DNA from: Lineus longissimus
Lineage: Eukaryota; Nemertea; Pilidiophora; Heteronemertea; Lineidae
Length of the DNA stretch: 64,000 nucleotides
Assembly: GCF_910592395.1 (NCBI RefSeq)
Contig: NC_088315.1
Location: forward strand, 12,404,501-12,468,500
Reading direction: 5' to 3'
In this document: positions 11,439 to 22,571 of the stretch, piece by piece
How positions within the stretch are numbered: the first letter of the stretch is position 1
Layout of the letters: each line of letters starts with the position of its first letter
The notes under the pieces: model-generated
The model's input: only the letters and a program-made list of their open reading frames with translations
What the model was told of the DNA's origin: nothing
The model's database searches: none
Translations under genes and position numbers: made by a program

Positions 11439-11516
11439 TTTGGTTTATGTTGTCAATCTATTATATTATGGGAAAAAGATAATTCTCTATTGGAGGATGG
11501 GGTGGTGATACTGTTC
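11439..11516 (-). other. Gypsy leader immediately upstream of gag
   Basis: The 78 bases before the gag ATG, interrupted upstream by the hAT-type MITE at 11517. Confidence 0.5.
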
Positions 11517-12043
11517 CAGGGCCGTATTTAGAGGGGGCAGGGGGGCCTGTGCAATAAATGTTAAAAAAAGTTTTTTCAGACAGTAATAAAAAGACAAACT
11601 AATCTTAGCCATAGCTTTACCAGCATGATAGCAGCATATGGATAGCAGATGTTATCAACTCAGGTGCAACCCTTATAATCTGAAGTTAGAGCAGCTGTCA
11701 TCTCATGCTAACCCTAAAACCTGCTAAAACTAATGACACACTTTTTCTCCATTTTTTCAGGCATTTTATTCTCATCATGTAAAACTATGAAAATTAACAT
11801 TTTCTGTCCAAATGTGGTATTTTCGTAAAATACTTCATAAAAGTGGTCCTTTTTTAGAGTAAAAATACTATTGATTCACACTGCCAAATGCCAGGAAAAT
11901 GCCATTTCAGACCTTTTATTTTCAATTTTTTCTGGGGGAGGGCCCCCAGACCCCCCGTTCGGATGCGCCTGCGACGCATACAGATCGCCTTTGGCGATCT
12001 ATCCCACTGCCCCCCCTGGACAAAAAAGTTAAATACGGCCCTG
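11517..12043. mobile_element. hAT-type MITE (TIR CAGGGCCGTATTTA, 5-bp TSD TGTTC)
   Basis: The left end is CAGGGCCGTATTTA and the right end is its exact reverse complement. Both are flanked by TGTTC (11512-11516 and 12044-12048). The terminal sequence is typical of hAT elements; a 5-bp duplication fits the hAT5 group rather than the usual 8 bp. It is 527 bp and has no transposase. Near the right end lies a G-run/C-run hairpin (11932-11957) of the same design as the three at 20833-20988. It is inserted in the gypsy leader, so it is younger than that element. Confidence 0.85.
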
Positions 12044-12970
12044 TGTTCAGTTGGCTGGAAGAAAATGCTGAAATGGCGGTGAAAAGTTAGTTACATCAGG
12101 ATGTTGCATGTACTGGAATGGGCGGAAAAGTTAGTTACAATACATTTCAGTGGCGAGGGGCGAAGGGGCTGTCTTGGTGAACTGAAACAGGGCAAGAAAT
12201 TTTATCACAGCATGGTAATCATAAGGCAAATCAACAATCACATGCAAGTCTATTAAGGAACAGTTGATCCACAGTCTCTGCTGGAATGTCACTTGGTGAT
12301 GTCACAATCACTAACAGTCGGCAAAGTCTTGAATGAAGATTATGATGAAACACACAGTCTTGACTAACGGAGGAGACACAGTCTTGGAATCTGGATGAAG
12401 ATTACGAGGAATCTTGGATGATGATCATGAGGAAACAGACGAAGTCTTGGAGAATACTTGGTACTGGCATATCATGGTACGTGTAGACATCAGGGTCAGC
12501 TGATAAGACAGATAGTGACGGCTGTAAAAACAAATTTTTACAGTGTCTCGGAAACGGGGATCACAGAGATGAATCCACGGCGATGAAACACGTTTGCGTA
12601 TAGATTTGCATGGTAATTAGTTACGGTAGAGCCAATCAGAGGCGGCGCTCACAATCACGTGGTGCTGTGACGTTTTACAATCCATCGAGCAAGGCGCTCA
12701 ATATGGCGTCAAGAAATCGGCACGACCAGTTTCTAAAATGATGAGTTCGGGACGGAATTGGTGATATACAACCTGGCGGCCTGTTGAAGTTGAAAATCGG
12801 TCCTACAGTAGAGAGTAGTCCGTTATAAGATGTTCCGCTTGAATATATTTGCCATTAGAGCTGTAGAGGGCATTTTGAAGGATGATGGAATATCCTAAAG
12901 TCGGAAGATAGCACATGAGCACGTGTGAGAGGATTCACGAAGTCCCGATCAGAGAAAATTTACGATAAAG
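12044..12970 (-). other. Gypsy 5' leader; no gene
   Basis: Sequence between the candidate primer-binding site and the MITE, on the 5' side of gag. No open frame of note. Short 'agtcttg' and 'gatgaa' repetitions occur near 12328-12460. This is the expected place for packaging signals, but none can be recognised. Confidence 0.4.
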
Positions 12971-13450
12971 CCGGTTCTCCACCATGTCATGTTGGGATCG
13001 TCAACAGAATTCGAATGGACTAAGAATATCCTCTTATCATGACTGTTATAAGTTTATTCACTATAATGTCCCAGACAAGAAGCCACATCAGGGCAAGAGT
13101 CGGATGACCAGCAATAGACGTGACCTATAAACACGGAGGTCCGCGCACTTCTGATCGCTTGACCCAGTTTATACCTGGAGATCAGCCTCCTTCCACGTGG
13201 TCACATGACGGAGGGTCCTAACGCTGAGGCTCCTCATGGAAGTGTCTAAACTATATATAACATCCCCCTTGTTCGAGGCTACTTGCCTGCAAAAGCAGCT
13301 TCTGAGGCAGAAAATGTCGAGGGTTTGGGTGAGTGATTTAGCGATCTCAAAACATTGCGGGTCACGATGCACTTTATGCAATGTACACTATCTCTATGCG
13401 GTAAATAAAGCTGCATATGGTGAACCCGTTTTTTGATCACACAGACATCA
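12971..13450 (-). mobile_element. Putative 5' LTR and primer-binding site of the gypsy element (outer edge uncertain)
   Basis: On the minus strand this region has a TATATATA box (13259-13252) and, about 200 bases downstream, an AATAAA polyadenylation signal (13058-13053). It ends in CCCAACA at 12990. A TGG-starting sequence, TGGTGGAGAACCGGC (12985-12971), follows closely and could pair with a tRNA 3' end. That order (promoter, poly(A) signal, CA end, TGG...) is that of a 5' LTR with primer-binding site. The upstream boundary near 13450 is a guess, because no second LTR exists in the window for comparison. Confidence 0.5.
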
Positions 13451-14626
13451 CTTTCCATGGCCACTGCGCTGTTAAGTTGAGCAAGATTTCAAAATAACTT
13501 CACATGGATTGTCCTTTTAATCTTCTCTAGACACTGCGTAAGTTTCAACGCAAAGAATACTGTGGTTTTGAATGAGACACAAAAACGCTACTGATGGCGA
13601 GGTATCAGACCGCTGATCGAGCAATGGCGATGATCATTGGCATCATGCTAACTTGTTACCTTTGTGTGTACAGCGATGCCATTATGGGTAAGTAATAGCC
13701 GTTCAACTTGTGCTTGAAATAGATTGCTTACAAATGCATGCTGTACTTTCCGCGGGCCATGTAGAATTAGCGGAATGAGCGGATTCTGGGCTTCAATAAC
13801 CTGTAAAAGCCAGTATTTGTCGCGATGATCGTCGCCATGCCTGAACTCAGAAGACGAAAGGAGGTACGGCAATACAGCGCTGCGCACGGCCACCGACTGA
13901 ACTAAACTGTCCCCAGACCAGTTTTCATGCCCTCATTGCGAGTCATGGCTTAACGAACGTAAAAAACGATTTTCAAATAATCTTTAAGGCGTATCGAACA
14001 AATTAAAACTTAATAAATTCATTAAGGTACATTTTGTATACAATTATATCATATTTTGTACAGAATCCGCTCATTTCGCTCATTCCGCTCATTCTACATG
14101 GCCCTTTCCGCGCGCGCGTTGTCTGTAAAGCTTAGCAATGTCAATAAATTGAGGGTCAAGATGTAGTACTATATGATTTAAGAGTCCCGTATCGGGGACT
14201 TCTTGTAACTTAATCTGATATTCACATTGATCACATTAGACATTTCAACATTATCATCGTGACATAGTTAGTTTATCAAGTCATGTGTATGCCGTTCTGC
14301 CTTTTATCGATTGTTACTTGTAAGGCACGGAAAGCATTGATGGCCAGGGAAAATTTAGGTCAGAATCAAACCACAATCTGCTTTCTGCTTTTCTGCGAAC
14401 ATAGTTTGTGAATGCCAGTTTGACAGAACATATTAAGAAGTACATCTGTGTAGATTTTGTGCATGGATTTTTAAAGCAACTCTTTTTATCAGTTAGCAGG
14501 GCAGGAAACTTGAAAAAGGTAAGTGTTATTATTCTTGTGGGCCTTATGCACTACATGCCTAACCAAGTCTTTTTGCTCCAGAATATTCCATTACATCAGT
14601 GTTATCTGAAAGGGTGGCGTCGGACA
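13451..14626. other. No gene; spaced inverted repeat near 13752-14114
   Basis: The segment 13752-13786 (GGGCCATGTAGAATTAGCGG...) returns inverted at 14082-14114, with a tandem extra 'cgctcattt' unit, about 300 bases apart. This could be the ends of a small element. No target duplication could be fixed. The rest has no credible coding or RNA feature. Confidence 0.5.
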
Positions 14627-14734
14627 AGAGCCAGGTGGGTCACATTAAGTCAGATTTAGTTTCACGAGATCGACAATAAAGAGCCAGGAGGGTCACATTA
14701 GGTCAGATTTAGTTTCACGAGATCGACAATATAT
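14627..14734. repeat. Tandem duplication, ~53-bp unit, two copies
   Basis: The unit beginning GAGCCAGGTGGGTCACATTA and ending GAGATCGACAATA occurs twice in immediate succession (about 14627-14681 and 14682-14734), with only a few differences. No coding role is seen. Confidence 0.9.
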
Positions 14735-15809
14735 GTATCTCCCCTATCATGCCGTGTAATGAAAGGAGTTATATCTGTAGTATTCAAGCAGCTGTCCACT
14801 CCTAGTCTGGATTGTGTAAAAGAGTGAACGTTTCGATGTATTGTGTAATGGACAGTCTCTGTTGTGGTCGAGGTTGAGATCAAGCTTTTAAGGTTTTGTG
14901 AACCTTTAAGCCAGGGGGTGATTGTTGGCTACGTCACGTTTTTTTCGTCCCCAGGTACGCTACCAGGGACCTACAATGCTTTATATGTACATACGCGATG
15001 TATTACAAGACAAGTCATTTATGAAGACATGGGGATTTCTTTCACCTATCAAAAGGTTTTTGTATCATTTATTCATCTGTGAAAATTTCATGGATATATA
15101 CCAGAAGAAATTGTGCTAAATCCATCTTGAAAGAAATTCCGTATGTACAAATGTGCAGATGAATTTCGCGCCAGGACGAAATGTCGTATTATGTCGAAAG
15201 CTGGTGTAACGTAGCAGACTTACACCATCTGCCTTGAACCTAGGATTTGATGCAATTCTTGAGGTGACTGTATCCGATGGCTTCACGGACCACTTGTTTT
15301 CGCCAACTTCTCCAAATTTTGATACACCCTGTTTAAAGTAAATACACGATTTTCTATTTTACCGAAAGACATCGTAATGCATATTTTGTTTTCTCAAGTA
15401 TCTTTATTTTTCCAAGTACATAGCCATAGGCTTATCGATCTGGGGCCAAGAATTATTACATGGAATAATACAACGTCTTGTTCTGTGCAATTTGCAGTGA
15501 GACAATAGTCCAGTAAATATATGGGTGTACCCGGAACAAATGCAACATACGGTTTCTTTGCTGGTAGTTGTTGTATGGACCCTACTAAACATTAATTTCC
15601 AAAACTAGCAAAAATCGGGCATGGCAAAAGTGGCTACACCCCATAAATGTATTACAAGTGGATGGGAAGATGGCACCAAAGAATCTATAACGTAACCAAG
15701 ACGCACAATTGACGCAATGACGTACATGAGACGTCATAAAAGCTAAAAAAAACAATAATTATATCTGATGTGTTTGAATCATGATGAAAAATGGTGTACG
15801 CATTATGCT
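14735..15809. other. No gene seen
   Basis: About 1.1 kb with only short open frames and no recognised repeats. A short palindromic stretch, AAGCTTTTAAGG...CCTTTAAGC, is at about 14882-14912. Confidence 0.4.
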
Positions 15810-16821
15810 GCAGTCAATCAGAACCCTCCCCCCCCCCCCCCCGTCAGGGTTCAACGCCGATTCGATGTCAAATTCGCGTCGAATCCTGAGTTTGATTTTG
15901 TCTTCGCTACGTCTAATTCCTGTCGAAAAACAAAAAATCACACGACGAATTCGCGTTGAATGCCAGTGTAACGTGGCGGTGTTCATCTGGAGAAGTCCTG
16001 GCGAACAGTGAACATATTTACGGTGTAATCCTGTCGAATTGCATTCGAAAGCATGGCTGCAGATGGTAACTTCCCTGCCTGGATGTCACAGTGCGTGAAA
16101 CCCGTTTCGTGTCTTTCAAACTTGCCACTTTTCTTCTTTTCCTGAAGGCGCAATTACAGGTTTCACTTCAGGCGGAACAGCTTGGGATCTCAAGCAGGCC
16201 CTAACCATGGCAGAGCAAAGCTGGGGGGGGGGGTAAGAGGGTCGAGGGTCAGCTGCCAGGAAAACCTGGTCATTTTTTATCATGAAATATATTTTGGCCG
16301 AGAAGGAGCCAAATTTTTAATGTGGCCCTATAATATATTTGCCTCAGGCCACTGACCCTCCCCCCCCCCCCCCCCCCACCTAGTGCCCTTGATACTTGAT
16401 ACTTGATACTGAGTCAGCCCCTGCCCTGGGCGCCAGCATAACAATGCAGTGCAATGAATTATATGCTGCTACATGTATTATTGTGCTGGACTGACTGGCA
16501 ATGAGTCCAAATATTTCATTGGAATTCCATTGGAAATCAAGGAAATGACAGAAAGTATTTTTTCATGAAGTGTCAGGTTTATTGCGTTTTTTAAATTAGC
16601 TTTTATACAAATGAATTTCTGCCAAAAATACTCTTTCCGGTGAATAAGGGTCGAATTGTGACCATGTAGCCCTTGCAGCAGAAGTGAATTTCTGTCGAAT
16701 TACATGAAATCCTTAGTTGAAAAACTGTTGAATCCTGACCCACCCAAATCTATCTTAGCGGCGAATTGGTGTCGAATGCCTGACCGGAGGGGGGGGGGGG
16801 CACAGGATTCTGATTGACTGC
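15810..16821. mobile_element. Non-autonomous transposon with poly-C ends and internal TCGAAT clusters
   Basis: The left end GCAGTCAATCAGAACCCT plus a C-run, then CGTCAGG, matches the reverse complement of the right end (GCAGTCAATCAGAATCCT, C-run, GGTCAGGCATTCGAC). It is about 1.0 kb with no transposase. Both subterminal regions carry repeated TCGAAT/GTCGAATT words, and more lie inside, which is the layout of transposase binding sites. A third C-run lies at about 16360-16377, next to three copies of CTTGATA. Superfamily is unassigned, and no target duplication is certain. Confidence 0.7.
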
Positions 16822-17766
16822 TGCCTTAAATGTTGAGGTAAGTTAGTCTTAAAATGAACCTAGTTAAATCCTAATATATTATTTAAGGAATGAGGTGATG
16901 TTTGTGTGCTGAAATCTCTCACGCGTCGACATGAACTCGCCTAGAAATATGAAGTGTGGATATTGCGCCAGTCACTAGTCCCCGGTCACCAGTCATTTTT
17001 TAAAACTTAAAAATTCGGCACAAAAGTGCCAAAACCTATGATTGAAGGTAAAATCAAATACTTTTTATAACTTAAAGTATGTTTAATAGTGATTTTGCCG
17101 TATTTGGCAGCATGACATGTGTGATTCAAGCATGTATTGATATTGCGAGGTAAAAACCGAAAAGAATTTCGGAGTTGCTGAGTTTGCAATGGTATATTTG
17201 CATTGTACATTTATATTTAATTGTACAAACGCAATTTAAATAAATTATGATGGTATATCAAACTGTCTATTTCTTCAATTGTGTATTTGGGCTGAATAGA
17301 ATGGTGACAAATGACTGGCAATATATCCGCACTCAGAAATATGCCTGGTTCCTCCAGTTTCTGGTCATACTTTCAACACATTGATAAATTAGAATTAAAT
17401 TAAACGCGTTTTATAAAACAATTTTCGAATTTTCTGTCGCTTTAATCAAAGACCCGTGGTGATTCCTAAATGGTCAGGGATGTCCCGTGAGATCCGCCCA
17501 CGTGCATTTGGGAAGATCTGCCCATTTGCATTGTTTTGTACACTGACATTGGAATTTCTAATCAATTGAGCAATTTTTTGCCCGAAAACTTTATGAATGA
17601 TTTAAAAATGGAAAATACGATTTCTTTTTCTAGATGCTTATACCTGTGCAGCAACCTCCAAACCGATGTGTTCCCATTCCAATTTGGGCTGTCATGTTCA
17701 CCAACATGGACCCTACTACAGTTCAGTTGACAGTTGTGTTGTTGGCAGCGGCACAACTGACCGACA
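16822..17766. other. No gene seen
   Basis: AT-rich sequence without credible open frames or recognised repeats. Confidence 0.4.
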
Positions 17767-18291
17767 TTGACTATGCCTGTAGTGTATCATTGTGTAGCAT
17801 CTAGCGTTGCCCGTAATGTTTTGGCCAGACATGCCACAGATTTTTCTGGCCTAACTTTTGGCGATGTCAAATTCTACTTGAATAACATCAATAGTTTCGG
17901 CAACTTATGGGGGTTCGGTTTTCACGACCTGTCACAACAAAAAACTAATGCCGCACAATGGGCAATCCCTGCGATTACAAAATATTTGTCATTACCAATA
18001 AGGGGCAGTACTCCTGTCCAATGTAACTTCCAGGAGGGCCGGGGAATTTATAATGTTTACCGTTCCAAAAAACTACCTAGATCAAGGCAAATGGAAAATG
18101 TGTCCATTGACCTTTCAAACAGGCAATCTGCAACCCACCTCAACAACACCCCTTCCCGACATTCACACGGGGTAAAATTTGCTAGTACTTTCTTATTTCT
18201 AATCATGGCACTTGATGGCAACATTGTGACCCAAAACTGGTTGACGAAATATTTGTTCAGAGTCAATGTTTCTCGAGTTTATCAAGTGTAG
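17767..18291 (+). CDS. Unidentified 174-codon open frame
   Basis: An uninterrupted frame starting ATG (MPVVYHCVASSVARNV after a second Met) and ending TAG. No domain, signal peptide or repeat is recognised. One hydrophobic stretch, FASTFLFLIMALDG, is too short to be a confident membrane segment. Composition is not obviously coding, no second copy exists in the window and no splice sites were identified. It is listed because it is the longest frame in this part of the window that is not explained by a mobile element. Chance is at least as likely as a gene. Confidence 0.15.
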   Translation: MTMPVVYHCVASSVARNVLARHATDFSGLTFGDVKFYLNNINSFGNLWGFGFHDLSQQKTNAAQWAIPAITKYLSLPIRGSTPVQCNFQEGRGIYNVYRSKKLPRSRQMENVSIDLSNRQSATHLNNTPSRHSHGVKFASTFLFLIMALDGNIVTQNWLTKYLFRVNVSRVYQV

Positions 18292-18683
18292 TTGATAATG
18301 CAGATTGTCCAAGAACAATTTTAAAAGGCTATCAGAAAGCAATAACCATGGCGTAGGTTTAACGTCACGAAGCATAGATTACGACACACCCTGAAAATAC
18401 TATGAAAAACTACTTTTCCTGATGCTCATGGTCTTTGGGTTTTCTCTCCTGTCAGGCAGCATTCTTATTACCAGCGAACAGTTCAAATTCATGATGGAAG
18501 CTGGAAAACCTCCACCCGATGCCTCGTTTTCATATTAGCAAACTGACATTAGAACTATGACAGATATTTACATCTCTTCAATTTCGACATTTGTTGGAAC
18601 TCAGGGGAACTCAAACTAGCATATTTGCAAATTGGACTTTAGGTTTTTGTGTAACGTGTAGATCTGATGGTTTGTTTCAAGAC
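18292..18683. other. No gene seen
   Basis: Spacer before the duplicated 'GGCGCC' repeat; nothing recognised. Confidence 0.4.
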
Positions 18684-19432
18684 TGGCGCCTATATCATAA
18701 TGATTTTTAGTGAGGTTCCATTATGGTACTTTAATGGAAGGAATTTAAGTCTACGGTAATGCCATGTCATTAAATACTTTCACATAGCGTTTTTATCGTG
18801 TTATTCCATTAATTTTAGCAGCCTTTCGAATCTAAGGTGTACCATTATGAGAATGCATAAAAATCTGTTCAAACGCGGGTTGGGATTTTGTACTTGTACC
18901 GTAATTAGCGGATCTGGACGCAAGGACCCAACGCGCCACGTAGCGGCAAAATAGCGAAGCTGGCGAAACATTTAAACGGGTCACCGAGATCTCATTATGG
19001 ACTTACAGCGCGATCCAGACTCAGATGGCCGCTTTTTACGTCTTTTAGCCGTACAACTGCTGTTATAATAATATGTGAAAGGTTTCTCAGGCGTCCACGA
19101 TAGTTTCCACGTGCTGATGCTGACCCTCGCATCGAAAATCTGTTATTTGGGTCGGCGAAAGGAACCCCAACCTTCCATTTAAGGCTGCCCTTTTATCAGT
19201 AAAAGAACCGGCGCCTATATCATAAAGATTTTTAATGAGGTTCCATTATGGTACTTTAATGGAAGGATTTAAGTCCACGTAATGCCACGTCATTGAATAC
19301 TTTCATAAAGCGTTTTTATCGTGTCATTCCATTAACTTTTGTAGCCCTTCGAATCTAAGGTGTACCATTTTGAGAATGCATAAAAATCTGATTTTGTGCT
19401 TGTACCGTAATTAGCGGATCTGGATGTAGGAA
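18684..19432. repeat. Direct repeat pair 'GGCGCCTATATCATAA' flanking a third segment
   Basis: 18684-18930 and 19210-19432 are direct copies of the same ~230-bp sequence, each beginning GGCGCCTATATCATAA and ending TTAGCGGATCTGGA. Between them, 19075-19207 matches 34845-34977. The inverted form of GGCGCCTATATCATAAAGC occurs at 35110-35127, next to Harbinger copy 2. The GGCGCC...TCATAA terminus resembles the Harbinger termini (GGACCTGTTTCATAA), so these are probably ends of a related non-autonomous family. Confidence 0.7.
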
Positions 19433-20832
19433 AATGAATGAACTATTGTTGGTAAAATGCTACAGCTTGATAGAATGATTCCTCGATATAAAATCGAGTG
19501 GTTAAGACTACCCTGGCGCTATGGCTGTAAGCAGCGTATTGATTATAAACATGTAACTGTCTACCACGATATTTTGACGTAAAATTATTACCCTCTAGTT
19601 TCAACTGAAGCAACCGATAGATGAAAAATTTCAGTGCGACAGAAATTTGAAATTTGATACTGAGTGGTGAACTCTGTATCAAAATGACCTTCTGCTTTGA
19701 GTCCTGTCTGAGATTAAGGATAGCAAGGCACAGACAGCTATGGATCCTTTTTAGAATAGACATGCAAGCACCGAGTTATTATCAACCAAATACAAACAAA
19801 CTTAGAACAAGATGTAATTTGTGGGCATAGACTGCAAAGAATTGAAAATAGCAAAGGAAAAGAAATCATCCTGATGTTGTGGGAAACGCTAAGCTGGTTC
19901 TAGTTTAATTATACGAACTTCTTAATTATATTCCTTCTAGAGTGATAATAAGCCCCCCTCTTAGGAGGGGCTCTTAAGATACACGTGTGTGTGGGAGTAT
20001 ATAGTGAATGATTAGAAATAAAGAGAGTAACAATTGTATATCCTACAAACAATTTTTTTTGGTATTTTTCTGAATTAACTCCGTTGAGTTTACCGATTTC
20101 TCCGCGATCTTCCGGTGGTGGTTGCTATCCCATTGGTTGAAATTAAGTTAAATTAAATTTAAATCTTCATGGGAATTCGCTACATCATATGCCTAAGAAA
20201 TTGGCCAATTATATTAATATTTTTATTAGAGAAATATCCGTCCTAAATAATGACAGAAAAGGGTGGTTTATTTCAATTTTGTGTCGACATGGTCGAGGTC
20301 ACGTGACATAAAAACAAAACAATCGCACACACCCGTCCAAAAAAGGCACTTTAAGAAAAATAAATACGTTTTTCCAGCTTAAAACCACACTGACGACTAA
20401 GTTATATTGGTCTACTGCCCAAATCTGAAGTATCAAAATGAATCACAAACTAGAACTAGCTCTATTTAGCTATAGTTGCGTGAAAATTTCGGGTGAGCGA
20501 CGTACATTCTGTACCCTAGCGGCCAATAAATAAACTACTTTCAGCCGTCTGCTCCAGTCTCGTTAGGGAGTTTTTCCCAAATGTACGCGATGATGACGTG
20601 CCCCATTAACAGGACGTGACATCTATTTTAAAATGCGTTTCCAAAGTGAATGCATGAGGACAATCCATTTAAGTGTCGTATATCACTGGAAACGCCCGAT
20701 TCCCGTGAATAAGGACAATCACAATGTATTACATTACCAAAACAAAAATGTGTCGGAAGGAACTATATGGATGGTCCCATCGCACCCCCCCCTCCAGCAG
20801 TATGACACAGAAGGGCTAGTTGACTGTCCACC
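19433..20832. other. No gene seen
   Basis: A 1.4-kb stretch with scattered short frames only. The words 'tctcgttagggagttttt' (20559) and 'tctcattagggagttgttt' (21619) recur about 1 kb apart, suggesting a related boundary on both sides of the G-run hairpins. Confidence 0.35.
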
Positions 20833-20988
20833 GGGGGGGTTTGGGGGGAGCTTCCCCCCAACGCACTGGTAAAAACCTATGTCGACGGAGGGGGGTTTGG
20901 GGGGTGTCCCCCCATTGTAACAGCTGTAGTTGTTAGAGCTTGCACTTAACATATGCTCGTAGGGGGGTTCGGGGGAGCTCCCCCGACC
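20833..20988. repeat. Three G-run/C-run hairpin units
   Basis: Three similar units lie at 20833-20863, 20887-20916 and 20962-20988. Each has the plan GGGGGG-TT(T/C)-GGGGG-short loop-CCCCCC, so each can fold on itself and has two adjacent G-runs per strand. A fourth such hairpin is inside the hAT MITE (11932-11957). The spacing between units is unrelated sequence, so this is not a simple tandem expansion. Confidence 0.75.
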
Positions 20989-21719
20989 TAAAGGGGGGGC
21001 TCACTAAGTCCTTGACTTTACATATTAGTGAAACGGTAGTTGATAAAGCTTGGAATCAGCGAAACCTTGGAACCAGTGATAAACCTTGGAATAGTCAGTA
21101 CTACACCGTGGAATCACTGTGCAAGTACCGCGTGAAATCGGGTGCGTTCCTTCCACGATTTATACCCTTCCAACTGCCAATCTCGTCCCAACTGACTTTA
21201 TTGATAGCAATTTGCCAGTAGTTCCAGAAACCACCTTTTTATGGAGGATGACGTCATCATGGAATGCATTTGAAATGCATTGTCGTCGTTAAAAGATAAA
21301 CTTATATTCATGACGGGCCGCAGTTGCAAATATCTAATGATTTCTTTTCAATGAAAGCAAAAGAAAGGTTTTGTGATTGTTTTGTATTCCATATACTAAA
21401 ATAAAACGTTTTTCTTAGAAGAATCATTTTGTATATATCATTTTCTATATATAATGCTCTGATTAAGCTTGGTAGATAGTGTTTTGAATATTGCGCCTAT
21501 TTTCCCAGCGTCATTTGCCTATCGTCAACTTTTGACATGTTCCCTCGCTAACTTACTTGCGCGCGCGCGCTGAGACAACCCCGCGTCCGTGAGTTGCAAT
21601 GACGTAACATTCGCTTCAGGTCTCATTAGGGAGTTGTTTTTTTATTCATGCCCCCCCCCCCCCCCTCACAGTAGTTTCTAAAATCATTGATTTCTCGGTC
21701 CTCACAGTATGTCAGCAAG

Positions 21720-21872
21720 ATGGCTTCCGTATACAGTTCAGAGAGTGAGAGCAGTGAATTTGAGGATGTTTTGGTCGATACAGAAGGATATTTAAACGTT
21801 GAGCCGTACATGTTCGAGCCATTAATATCACTAGATCATAATGAGAGTGATCATTCGGACGAAAGTGATTAG
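21720..21872 (+). CDS. Short acidic unidentified protein
   Basis: A 50-residue frame starting MASVYSSESESSEFEDVL and ending HNESDHSDESD before TAG. It is strongly Ser/Asp/Glu-rich with a central VEPYMFEPL segment. It lies within the THAP-bearing element and on the opposite strand to the THAP frame. The acidic start followed by a 'PYxFEPL' word recalls repeat-associated proteins that carry a P2X7-type cysteine domain, and a short cysteine-containing frame (RCITCMIFEQ) follows at 21876-22091, but the match is too weak to name. Whether it is expressed is unknown. Confidence 0.3.
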   Translation: MASVYSSESESSEFEDVLVDTEGYLNVEPYMFEPLISLDHNESDHSDESD

Positions 21873-22265
21873 AATTTGTGGTTAATCAATTTGCATGGCA
21901 GACCTGCCGATATAGCAAAGAAGACATTGATAGACGGTTGCAGATGCATAACATGTATGATTTTTGAACAGACTAATGTTGCACAATATTGTTTCGCCTC
22001 GTCTGTGTTGTATCGCCAGTTATGTCATGACGCTGAACTACTATTGAAAAGTGACGGTATTATGCACAATCATCTTGACGTGACGATATAATGCCGTGCA
22101 ACGTTAGATGGCCTATATGTCAGATGACAATAATCTGTCATTGACAGTGGCTGTCACTGACACTGACCTGTGTCGCTGTCACCTTGCTATGGCTTGAACA
22201 CAAGAAGACACTATGCGGTATCACAGGCCCCAATAGGGCCTACACATTATGTATAACAACCGACC

Positions 22266-22571
22266 TCAGCAGCCTCGGGCATTAAATGCAATTGACATGG
22301 TTGGAACAGCTGTTTTTAACAAGTGGCATTTAATATTCAGTTGGATGCAGATATCCGGCTTCATGTGATAATCCGTATCGATAAAGTGATCACTGCAAAG
22401 TTTGGCCGAAGGCCCAGGCTTCCAACACTCCAAACGTTTGCACTTCCGAATCCACAGCTTCCTCCTCTCTCGTTCAACTGGCTTTGGAAATTCATGAAAA
22501 TGGGTCCCATCCGTCATTCGATTGTTCTTTGTGCTATCCTTGACACAATTCGGAGCCACACAATACACCAT
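22266..22571 (-). CDS. THAP-type zinc finger protein (DNA-binding exon)
   Basis: A 101-residue frame starting MVYCVAPNC. All THAP landmarks are present in order: Cys4 and Cys9, FHEFPKP around 25-31, Trp40, then KLCSDHF giving Cys59 and His62, and an AVPT box at 88-91 that closes the domain. THAP domains bind DNA through a C2CH zinc site and occur in transposases of the P and Kolobok groups and in host regulators. Only the domain is present; a longer catalytic region would need further exons, and none was recognised nearby. Its place inside long inverted repeats favours a transposon origin. Function as a transposase subunit is inferred. Confidence 0.8.
   Translation of the reverse strand: MVYCVAPNCVKDSTKNNRMTDGTHFHEFPKPVERERRKLWIRKCKRLECWKPGPSAKLCSDHFIDTDYHMKPDICIQLNIKCHLLKTAVPTMSIAFNARGC

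Noticed and set aside
13236-13464. Small host genes around the TATA box at 13.25 kb
   Set aside because: The TATA, poly(A) signal and CA/TGG order fits an LTR on the minus strand better. The frames are short and unrecognised.
21876-22091. P2X7-type cysteine domain protein
   Set aside because: Only a loose resemblance (PYxFEPL, then CRCITC); key cysteine and histidine spacing is not convincing.
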